Assembly: GCF_024345185.1 (NCBI RefSeq)
Contig: NZ_BROB01000011.1
Coordinates: 1-64,000, forward strand
DNA: 64,000 bases
Direction of reading: 5' to 3'
From: Levilactobacillus humaensis
Lineage (GTDB): Bacteria; Bacillota; Bacilli; Lactobacillales; Lactobacillaceae
Shown here: positions 25,589 to 33,306 of the stretch, piece after piece
How the letters are laid out: every line of letters starts with the position of its first letter
Position numbering within the stretch: position 1 is the stretch's first letter
Made by a program: the position numbers and the translations under genes
Notes under the pieces: generated by a model
What the model saw: the letters and a program-made list of their open reading frames with translations, nothing else
What the model was told of the DNA's origin: nothing
The model's database searches: none

Positions 25589-25718
25589 GTAATCACAACC
25601 TATGATTTAACTTATTAGTCGATTATATAAGAACCACAAATAGTGTTCACAGCCGATAATCAACGGTTGATTGAGACGGACTAGGGCAATGTCAAACTTT
25701 ACGAGGAGGAAGTTTATC

Positions 25719-28016
25719 ATGCGGAATAACAAACTAACAACAACTAAGGTGCACTACAAGAGTTACAAGGCAGGCAAACGGTGGGTTTTCGCCGGGATTG
25801 CAACTGTCGCAATGGGGTTAGGCTTGACGGGGATGGATGTCACGGCTCACGCGGCCGATGTTCAAGGAACTGAAGCCACACAAACACAAGTAGCCGATCC
25901 AGATGCAATATCAAAGACGGGGACATTAACAACGACGACGGAAAAGGAAACGACGGCGGAAAATAGTGAGACCCCGGTAACGACGCCAGATAAGGATAAG
26001 ACGCCAACAACAGACAAAGACAAAACGCCAGAACCAGTGGTAGCGCCAGACAAAGACAAAACGCCAGAACCAGTGGTAGCGCCAGACAAAGACGACACAC
26101 CGGCACCAACAGTAACGCCAGACAAAGACAAAACGCCAGCACCAACAGTAACGTCAGACAAGGCCAAAACACCGGCACCAGTGACAACGCCTGAAAAGAC
26201 CGAAATGCCGAAGAATATGAGTAGAATGGCGGCACCGGCCGTAGCTGCAGTGAAGGTCTATGATCCAGCAGACATCCAAGGTAAGGATGCCTCGGAATGG
26301 ATGCCAGATGCAGGGTTACGGGATATAGTTGAATCGGCCTTGCTATTTAACCACAACATTAAGGCCACCGATTCTAATCTTTACCAATACGTTGGGGAAA
26401 TGCTGGATCTAGATGATAATAACTATACTGGCAACCTCAAGATTCAAGACTTTGAGGGGTTACAGTACTTCACCAACTTGAACCATGTTGTCTTGCATTA
26501 CTACCCAAAGGATGGGTTTATCAACTTTGACTTTGCGCCCAACATGACTGAGTTCGCGTATGAAGGCAAGGCCAATGATGCGCCAAGTGATTTCGATGCA
26601 CAGACCTTCATGGATAGCTATTTGAGTGGAAATCAGAATCTCCAATTCTTAGTTGTCCACAATCTTTTGAAGGGAAACTTACCAAACCTTTCGTCCTACA
26701 CCAAGCTCTCTCGGTTAGACTTGAGTACGAACCATTTGACTGGTGATTTGACCCAACTCAAGGGCTTAACCAGCGTGAACATTATGGATGTTGACCACAA
26801 CCAGCTGACTGGGGAGTTACCCGATCTGGTTACAGGGACGCAGTTGACTGAACTCTTTGTTCAGAACAATCAGTTGAGTGGCACGTTAAACCCTGTCTAT
26901 GGCAGTACCTCACGGTTAATTGATGTTTGGGTCGGTCATAATAATATGACCGGTGATCTCCCAAGCTTCAAGGGCTTTACTGGAAGTTTCGATGGCACGT
27001 ATAACCACTTCAGTTCTGGTTTGAACAATATGCCTGGAGCTATTAATACGTGGTACCAAACCTTGACGGGTGGGACTTACAATCTGACGGATGACAAGAA
27101 CACCTTTGATCCAATCAAGAATGTTGTCTCAGGCATTCAGAATGCTCAGACTGGGGAATTCGATCCCACAGATAGTCTCTTCCTCTATGCTTATGGTGCC
27201 GGTAAGGTCTACTACGGCGAACCAGATCCAACCTTTACGGCAGAAGAACTTATCAGTTGGTTGGGCAGTCAACAGGATGTTTCATCTCAGTTCCAGAGAC
27301 AAGCGACGACCGATGACCCATTTGGGTTCAATTTGGTTGCTAGCAAAGACGTTCAGCCCGGGACTTACACGATGGGTGTGGTCAACGACAAGTACAGTAA
27401 TGGGGGTTACATCGCCTTCATTACCTTTAAGATTACCCGCGATGCACCAGTTGATCCTGGAACACCTGTTGACCCAGGTACGCCAGTCGATCCCGTTCAG
27501 ACTGGGACCATTACCATTGTCAACGTCGACCAAGATGGCAAGACCTTGAGTACCAAGACGTTAACAGGGACTGCCGGAGATACCTACACGGCAACTGCCG
27601 ACACATTGGATGGCTACAAGTTAACGAGTCCAGCCAGTGTCACCGGAACCTACACGCAGTCCGGATCAACAATTACCTTCACCTACGCCGCCGTGACTAA
27701 CGGTGGGGATGGCGACAAGGTTGTTGTGACACCAGACAAGCCAGGTAAGAAGACGGATAACAACAAGCAAACGCCAACTAACAGGGGTGGTCAAGCAGCG
27801 ACCGTAACTGCTAAGACGAATGGCAAGGTGCAAAGCCTTGGCACCAGTCATGCCGCAGCCCAAGCTCAGCAACAACAGTTGGCTTCGCCTGCTACGACTA
27901 ACGAAACCACGTTGCCACAAACGAATGAACACCGGACGGCAGCGGCCTGGGGATTGGCTTTATTGGGTACAGTTCTCAGTCTTGGCGGACTGGCCTTACG
28001 GCGGAAACAGAACTAA
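25719..28016 (+). CDS. Surface protein 2: KxYKxGKxW signal, plant-type LRR, MucBP-like repeat, LPQTN anchor
   Basis: A 765-residue anchored surface protein. The signal motif HYKSYKAGKRWVFAG (residues 12-26) is cleaved near AHA (about 45). A Pro/Thr/Lys/Asp stalk carries imperfect repeats of the form DKDKTPEPVVAP (about 80-165). A cap region starts ASEWMPDAGL. Leucine-rich repeats (about 315-425) have the LDLSTNHLTGDL and HNQLTGELPDL form, resembling plant-type LRRs, unlike protein 1. One MucBP-like repeat (about 590-650) ends in a GGDGDKV segment. A Lys/Gln-rich linker precedes LPQTN (about 732), a membrane helix and RRKQN. The ATG at 25719 follows GAGGAGG; the longer frame starts at 25671. 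It has its own promoter and terminator. Closest relative in the window is protein 3. Confidence 0.9.
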   Translation: MRNNKLTTTKVHYKSYKAGKRWVFAGIATVAMGLGLTGMDVTAHAADVQGTEATQTQVADPDAISKTGTLTTTTEKETTAENSETPVTTPDKDKTPTTDKDKTPEPVVAPDKDKTPEPVVAPDKDDTPAPTVTPDKDKTPAPTVTSDKAKTPAPVTTPEKTEMPKNMSRMAAPAVAAVKVYDPADIQGKDASEWMPDAGLRDIVESALLFNHNIKATDSNLYQYVGEMLDLDDNNYTGNLKIQDFEGLQYFTNLNHVVLHYYPKDGFINFDFAPNMTEFAYEGKANDAPSDFDAQTFMDSYLSGNQNLQFLVVHNLLKGNLPNLSSYTKLSRLDLSTNHLTGDLTQLKGLTSVNIMDVDHNQLTGELPDLVTGTQLTELFVQNNQLSGTLNPVYGSTSRLIDVWVGHNNMTGDLPSFKGFTGSFDGTYNHFSSGLNNMPGAINTWYQTLTGGTYNLTDDKNTFDPIKNVVSGIQNAQTGEFDPTDSLFLYAYGAGKVYYGEPDPTFTAEELISWLGSQQDVSSQFQRQATTDDPFGFNLVASKDVQPGTYTMGVVNDKYSNGGYIAFITFKITRDAPVDPGTPVDPGTPVDPVQTGTITIVNVDQDGKTLSTKTLTGTAGDTYTATADTLDGYKLTSPASVTGTYTQSGSTITFTYAAVTNGGDGDKVVVTPDKPGKKTDNNKQTPTNRGGQAATVTAKTNGKVQSLGTSHAAAQAQQQQLASPATTNETTLPQTNEHRTAAAWGLALLGTVLSLGGLALRRKQN

Positions 28017-28030
28017 TAATAGTTTTTTGG

Positions 28031-28060
28031 AGGGATTGGCTGTGAAGCCGATCCTTTTTC
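28031..28060 (+). terminator. Terminator of surface protein 2
   Basis: GGGATTGGCT and AGCCGATCCT form a stem around GTGA, followed by TTTTT. Confidence 0.88.
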
Positions 28061-28124
28061 TTTGCAAAGTTGTGTTTAGAATGTTTGCTGACCGAATTAG
28101 TTATGCCTAATAAACGATTCTAAC

Positions 28125-28193
28125 TTGAACTTTTTGTGGGGCGACCTACAATGAAGGTGAAGAGATTGCCACACTTTGACTAATCTGTGGCAA
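28125..28193 (+). promoter_or_regulatory. Promoter of surface protein 3 (class II) with downstream dyad
   Basis: TTGAAC (28125-28130), a 16-bp spacer and TACAAT (28147-28152), the same layout as 25524-25551. A dyad TTGCCACA (28165-28172) and TGTGGCAA (28186-28193) follows the presumed start point and could be an operator or a 5' UTR hairpin. Confidence 0.7.
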
Positions 28194-28353
28194 CTCGAGC
28201 TTATGAGTTCAGCGGAACTCACAAAAAGGACGTTTTAGGAGTGACTTGCCAGCGTGACTAGTAGACTGGTGGTCCGTAGAAGAGTATTGGGATTAAACGT
28301 TTAAGGAGAACGGGTCGTGACGAACGGACTATCCTCCAGGGAGGAGAACCATT

Positions 28354-30513
28354 ATGCGGCAGTTAAATGTAAGCGAAACCAAAGAACATTACAAGAGTTA
28401 TAAGGCAGGCAAACGCTGGGTTTACGCCTGTCTCACGGTCGCAGCACTTGGATTGGGTACCTTAGGAGTCACAACCACGGCTAATGCGGCAACGACAAGC
28501 GATCCGGCGGTTGAAACCACTCAGAGTAGCGAACAGCCAGCATCGTCGGAGAAGGAAGCAGCCGGCGATCCTGTCAAGACGGATGGTCAAACGACAGAAC
28601 CTGAAACGAAACAAAATGAAACGAAACCGGCTGAAACACCTGCGCCAACCAAGAATGAGGACTCGGTACAGCAAGACCAGCCAGAGACGACAACGGAACC
28701 AGCTAACACGGTGACATCCGAGAAAAAAGAGGTCACTCAGGAACCAGAAAAACCGGTTGTGGCAAGTGCACCGGCTCAGAATATGACCCGCATGGCAAAG
28801 ATCGCGCCACGGGAGACGGCACCAAGTGTGGTTGGTCAAGATGCCTCGGAATGGATGCCAGATGCCGGCCTTCGGACCTGGATCGAAGGGGATTTATCGC
28901 AAAGTCAGGGCGAGGCCGTGACGGATGCCAATCTGTCGACATACCTCGATCATAGCTTGAACCTGGATACGAACGATAGTAGTTATCCCACGGCTACCGG
29001 TGTCGCCTCATTTGAAGGGTTACAATACTTTACGAATTTGACTTCTTTCCGGGCAACGGACCCACAGATTTCAGCGGACAGTCTGCCAGACTTTTCCTTT
29101 GCGCCCAACTTGCGTTTCTTTACTTATCTTGGAGATAATCAACACTTTACGGATGCCGCTCAATTTATGAAAGACCACCTGATTCAAAACACGGCCTTGA
29201 CGAATTTAGCGCTCAACTATAGTCTTCAAGGAAGTTTTCCGGACTTGTCGGCTTATCAAAAGCTAGAGACCATTAACTTCAGTAATAACCAGTTAACGGG
29301 GACCTTACCCGATCTGGGGAACTTACCGGTCCTGGACCGTCTCGACGTGGAGAATAACCAAATGTCAGGGACTTTGCCGAACTTTGGAAATTGGCCAGTA
29401 TTAAATGTTTTGAATATCTCCAATAACGATTTTAGTGGGGCCTTGCCAGACTTGAAGAATTTTAAGGCCTCGGATTTCCGGGAGTATTATAATCAGTTGT
29501 CTTCTGGCTTACTCACTTTCTATAATGACCAGGGCCAGGCCAGTGATAATTACAGTTGGTATCAGTTCTTGAATGGCAAGACCTACAACTTGTTTGGTAC
29601 GGATCAGACCTTCGATCCCTTAACTGGGGTGGTTGCGGGGATTCAAGATATGAAGACTGGGCAGATCGATCCCAGCGAGAACTTTATCGTCTATGGCTTT
29701 TCAAAAGGTGCCTGGGTTGTTTCGGGGGACTGGAACGATGCCGGTAGTAAGGCTAACTTCTTAAATTGGGCTGCTGGACAATCGAGTGCCACTGCCGATT
29801 TCGTGAAGGTGGCCGATCCAACTAATCCATTGGGATTCAATCTGATAGCTAGTCCGGATACGCCGGCGGGAACCTATACGTTAGGTATCATGAATGAAAA
29901 TTATGACAATGATCTCGGGGGCTATGTAGGTTTTATCACCTTCAAGATTACTCACGACGCTCCGGTAACGCCAGTCACGCCAGTTGATCCCACACCGAGT
30001 CAACAGACCGGAACGGTCACAATTGTCGAGGTTGATCAGCAAGGGAAGACCTTGCACCAGCGGACAATGACTGGAAAAGTCGGTGACACCTATACAGCAC
30101 AGGCTGACCAGCTGGCCGGCTACAAAGTTACGGGCAAATCCAACGTTAGTGGCAGCTACACCGCGGCTGGTGACACAGTTACCTTTACGTATGCTACGGT
30201 TGATAACGGCGGCGATGGTGATCAGGTCTTGCCGGACAAGCCGGCAACCCCAACTAAGAAAGATCAGCAGGCAGAGGTTAAGGGCAATGGCGGACAGGCG
30301 GCAGAGATTTCAACGCCAACGAAGTCAGCCAAGGCAATGACGGCGACTGTGACGCCGCTGCGCACGCAACAGTCGGTTGAACAAACCAAGGATCGTCAGA
30401 CGGTTACTTTGCCACAGACCAATGAACAGCGGACGCTTTCGCCAGTCGTATTGGGATTGGTAACACTACTGACAACGTTGGGACTGGGTGGCTGGTTACG
30501 CCGTCACAACTAA
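28354..30513 (+). CDS. Surface protein 3: KxYKxGKxW signal, plant-type LRR, MucBP-like repeat, LPQTN anchor
   Basis: A 719-residue paralogue of surface protein 2. The KEHYKSYKAGKRWVYA signal is cleaved near TANA (about 45). A Thr/Glu/Lys stalk (about 46-150) leads to a cap ASEWMPDAGLRTW. The LRR region (about 295-375) holds LTGTLPDLGNL, MSGTLPNFGNW and FSGALPDLKNF repeats of plant-like type. One MucBP-like repeat (about 545-605) is followed by GGDGDQV. LPQTNEQRT lies at about 688, then a membrane helix and RRHN. The ATG follows GGGAGGAGA. It is presumably exported by the accessory or general Sec route and linked to peptidoglycan by sortase; neither enzyme is in the window. Confidence 0.9.
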   Translation: MRQLNVSETKEHYKSYKAGKRWVYACLTVAALGLGTLGVTTTANAATTSDPAVETTQSSEQPASSEKEAAGDPVKTDGQTTEPETKQNETKPAETPAPTKNEDSVQQDQPETTTEPANTVTSEKKEVTQEPEKPVVASAPAQNMTRMAKIAPRETAPSVVGQDASEWMPDAGLRTWIEGDLSQSQGEAVTDANLSTYLDHSLNLDTNDSSYPTATGVASFEGLQYFTNLTSFRATDPQISADSLPDFSFAPNLRFFTYLGDNQHFTDAAQFMKDHLIQNTALTNLALNYSLQGSFPDLSAYQKLETINFSNNQLTGTLPDLGNLPVLDRLDVENNQMSGTLPNFGNWPVLNVLNISNNDFSGALPDLKNFKASDFREYYNQLSSGLLTFYNDQGQASDNYSWYQFLNGKTYNLFGTDQTFDPLTGVVAGIQDMKTGQIDPSENFIVYGFSKGAWVVSGDWNDAGSKANFLNWAAGQSSATADFVKVADPTNPLGFNLIASPDTPAGTYTLGIMNENYDNDLGGYVGFITFKITHDAPVTPVTPVDPTPSQQTGTVTIVEVDQQGKTLHQRTMTGKVGDTYTAQADQLAGYKVTGKSNVSGSYTAAGDTVTFTYATVDNGGDGDQVLPDKPATPTKKDQQAEVKGNGGQAAEISTPTKSAKAMTATVTPLRTQQSVEQTKDRQTVTLPQTNEQRTLSPVVLGLVTLLTTLGLGGWLRRHN

Positions 30514-30542
30514 TTTTATAAGCAAGCAAACTGAATTTTATC

Positions 30543-30574
30543 AGGTGCGTTCATTTGAACGCGCCTTTTTTTTG
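30543..30574 (+). terminator. Terminator of surface protein 3
   Basis: AGGTGCGTTC and GAACGCGCCT form a 10-bp stem around ATTT, followed by a T run. Confidence 0.93.
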
Positions 30575-30655
30575 AACTGATCACGACCCCCAGTGACGGC
30601 TTAAAAGGTGATTAGTTATGACTGTTCAGTACACTATGAATTGTTTATCTTATAC

Positions 30656-30684
30656 TAGATTTTTCTGAGCAGATAGGCTATACT
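30656..30684 (+). promoter_or_regulatory. Promoter of surface protein 4 (class I box)
   Basis: TAGATT (30656-30661), a 17-bp spacer and TATACT (30679-30684). The box TAGATTTTTCTGA is identical to that at 23047, upstream of surface protein 1, which has the same domain plan. Confidence 0.6.
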
Positions 30685-30781
30685 GCGCTTACACGAAAAT
30701 CGTGAGGTTTAATTATCATTTTTATAATAAAAATGCTGAATTTATGCGGTTATTATGAAATGAATTTTAGGAGGGAACAGG

Positions 30782-33055
30782 ATGTATTGGGGAGAAAAGG
30801 AAGGGTTTAAGCTAACGTCTAATCGTGGTAAGGGGTGGTTGATGACCGTCGCCATCCTTTCGAGCCTAGGGAGTTCGGCCGGGGCGCCGCTCGTGGGGCA
30901 TGCGGCGACGTCAGCGACGACGGTGCAACAGGAGAGTGTGAGCGCAGCTGCTGGAGAAGCGGCCACGGCGACGGACGATACGACTGCAAGTAGTGAGAGT
31001 GCGGCGACTGAATCAGCCGAGGACACGACTACGGCGGCCACTGAGGACCCGGTTGATAGTTCAACCGAAGAGAGCAGTGAAGCCGACACAACCACCGACG
31101 ATAGCTCGGCAGAAAAGCCGAGTGACCCGGCGGACATCCAGACCGAAAAGCCACGGCAACGCAAAAAAGAAAGCGAATCCATCGATCAATGGATGCCCAA
31201 TAAAAGATTACAGCGGGCCGTTTTATATCAGCTTCAAAATCTATCACCAGTGCCAGATGACGAGCCAACCTGGAATTCCGTCGCGGATATTACCAAGGAG
31301 GACATGAAGCGCCTCAAAGGGATATACGTGGGAGCCCTGGGTGGTGAGGATGGCGAATCAACTTACAACCCGGATGGATCAGAATATTCAATTGAAGGCA
31401 TTGAGTACGCCACAAATTTAGAAACGGTGGACTTTGGCGGTGGTGGAATGAACGATGGTCCGCAACAAATGTTTGGGAATCTTGTGGACATTTCGCCATT
31501 GGCCAAGCTACCCAAGCTGACGACGGTGCTCTTGCAGAATAACCAGATTGAGGATATTTCACCATTAGCTCATCTGAAGAACGTGACCTGGTTGGACCTG
31601 ACCTTTAACCACATCTCAGATTTTTCGCCGTTAAAGGGGATAAGTTACGAGACGAACGAGTTCCGTTTTCAATACCTTGAACGTCGGACCCCCATCGTGG
31701 TGGATGGCAAGACCCGGAAGGCCCACATTAACTCTGGCATTAAGCTCCAAGATGGCACGTTTGCGCAAAACCCAATTGCCAAAAATTTGATAACTTGGCA
31801 TTATTACGCAGATGAAGATGAGGACAAAACTTTCCAATTCTACACCAAGGGGGGAGAGTTGACCGCGGACGCCGAGGGTGGTCTCGACTTTTCAGAGATT
31901 AAGGATCAAGAGCCAGGGATTACCGGCCATGGCGTCATTCCCTTGCCCGATAAGTATTATCTCAATGCGCAGTATGTGACCGCCGATGGCAAGTATGCCT
32001 TCTTATTGATGCAACCGTACAAGCTAGGGGATGTCGCCGCGCCAGTCACGGTACAGTACCACGATGAGAACGGCCAAGAGGTCGCACCGGATGCGGCACC
32101 GCTGGAGGGGATGATGGGAGAGACCTACACGGCGAAACCGATCGACATTCCTGGCTATGATCTGGTGAAGAGTCCTGAGAATGCCCAAGGAACGTTTGGC
32201 AAAGACCCAATCACGGTGACGTTTACCTACAAGAAACAAGCCGTGAAGTCGACGGTTGAGGTACGCTATCAGGATGAGGCGGGCAATAAGATTGCCGATT
32301 CAGCCACCTTAACTGGGGAGGTGGGTCAGCCTTACACCACTGAAGCCGCAAATATCTCGCATTACGAGTTGATTGAAACACCGGAGAACGCGACGGGAAC
32401 GTACGCCGAAGAACCAACGACGGTTATCTATCGCTATCGTAAGGTGGAACCCATTGCGACGAAGCACAAGTTAACCATTCACTATCAAGATGAAACGGGG
32501 AAGAGCCTGCACGAGGACACTGTGTTGAATGGGGAGCCTGGAGAAACCTACCAAACGGAGGCCTTGTCGATCGACGGGTATAAGTTGATGAATACGGTCG
32601 GGCAGACTACCGGAAACTACGGTGAATCCGATCTGGAGATCACTTACGTCTATGCCCCAATTTCAACCGGTGGGGATGGCGATGGTGGTGTGACGCCGCC
32701 GACGACGGATCCGCAACCACCGGTGAGCCCGACGGATCCGCAGAACCCAGATGGCGGTCTCGATCCGGATGAAACGCCAGATGCTGAGAATCCCAATGAA
32801 CCAGATCCAGATAAACCCGGTTCCGAGGTGATCTCTGGCAGTGATGGCGATATGGTCACGGGTGAAGAACCCGATCAAGCTAGCAGTACGTCCTCTGTGG
32901 GGCCAGCAGCTAGTCTAAGCACCTATGACGATGCAACGCCGAGCCACACCTTTGGCTTACCACAGACCAATGAACAGCGGACCATTGCGGCCTGGCTAGG
33001 TGGCGTGCTCCTGTTGGGTAGCCTTTGGGGCTGGTGGGGTCGTCGCCGGCACTAG
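30782..33055 (+). CDS. Surface protein 4: diverged signal, LRR, three MucBP repeats, LPQTN anchor
   Basis: A 757-residue anchored protein of the same type as protein 1. The export signal is diverged: FKLTSNRGKGWLMT keeps G-K-x-W but lacks the Tyr and first Lys of KxYKxGKxW. A cleavage site follows VGHA. After an acidic Ser/Thr stalk come the IDQWMPNKRLQR cap and internalin-like LRRs (about 225-290; LTTVLLQNNQIEDISPL). Three MucBP repeats (about 420-480, 490-550, 560-625; HDENGQEVAP, RYQDEAGNK, HYQDETGKS) precede a Pro/Asp/Glu linker. LPQTNEQRT lies at about 726, then a membrane segment and RRRH. The ATG follows AGGAGGG. It has its own promoter and terminator. Confidence 0.88.
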   Translation: MYWGEKEGFKLTSNRGKGWLMTVAILSSLGSSAGAPLVGHAATSATTVQQESVSAAAGEAATATDDTTASSESAATESAEDTTTAATEDPVDSSTEESSEADTTTDDSSAEKPSDPADIQTEKPRQRKKESESIDQWMPNKRLQRAVLYQLQNLSPVPDDEPTWNSVADITKEDMKRLKGIYVGALGGEDGESTYNPDGSEYSIEGIEYATNLETVDFGGGGMNDGPQQMFGNLVDISPLAKLPKLTTVLLQNNQIEDISPLAHLKNVTWLDLTFNHISDFSPLKGISYETNEFRFQYLERRTPIVVDGKTRKAHINSGIKLQDGTFAQNPIAKNLITWHYYADEDEDKTFQFYTKGGELTADAEGGLDFSEIKDQEPGITGHGVIPLPDKYYLNAQYVTADGKYAFLLMQPYKLGDVAAPVTVQYHDENGQEVAPDAAPLEGMMGETYTAKPIDIPGYDLVKSPENAQGTFGKDPITVTFTYKKQAVKSTVEVRYQDEAGNKIADSATLTGEVGQPYTTEAANISHYELIETPENATGTYAEEPTTVIYRYRKVEPIATKHKLTIHYQDETGKSLHEDTVLNGEPGETYQTEALSIDGYKLMNTVGQTTGNYGESDLEITYVYAPISTGGDGDGGVTPPTTDPQPPVSPTDPQNPDGGLDPDETPDAENPNEPDPDKPGSEVISGSDGDMVTGEEPDQASSTSSVGPAASLSTYDDATPSHTFGLPQTNEQRTIAAWLGGVLLLGSLWGWWGRRRH

Positions 33056-33095
33056 GTCAGAGGTTTTGTAAAACAAATGAAAATAGACAGATTCT

Positions 33096-33142
33096 TTAAA
33101 AAGACGATCTTCACCGTTAAAGGTGGAAATCGTCTTTTTAAG
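33096..33142. terminator. Terminator of surface protein 4
   Basis: AAAAAGACGAT and ATCGTCTTTTT enclose an inner CACC/GGTG stem. The A and T tracts make it potentially bidirectional. Confidence 0.88.
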
Positions 33143-33200
33143 TGATCGTTACTCAGTTAAAAAGTAGAAGCCATGTTTATTCTATGAAAACATGGACATC

Positions 33201-33264
33201 TTTGATTTAACGGCTTTCTCGGTTATAATGAAGTTAGATACATATCCAAATTCATAAATATGTA
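33201..33264 (+). promoter_or_regulatory. Promoter of surface protein 5 with downstream dyad
   Basis: TTTGAT (33201-33206), a 17-bp spacer and TATAAT (33224-33229). A dyad TACATAT (33239-33245) and ATATGTA (33258-33264) follows, in the same relative place as the dyads of proteins 2 and 3. Confidence 0.65.
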
Positions 33265-33306
33265 ACACTACTAATTAAGCCGAGATCCATCAGGGAGGAC
33301 ATCATC

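Noticed and set aside
25840-26235. Long antisense frames over the stalk regions of the surface proteins (also 33372-33788 and 35070-35276)
   Set aside because: They mirror low-complexity Thr/Pro/Lys codons on the coding strand and lack ribosome sites and promoters.
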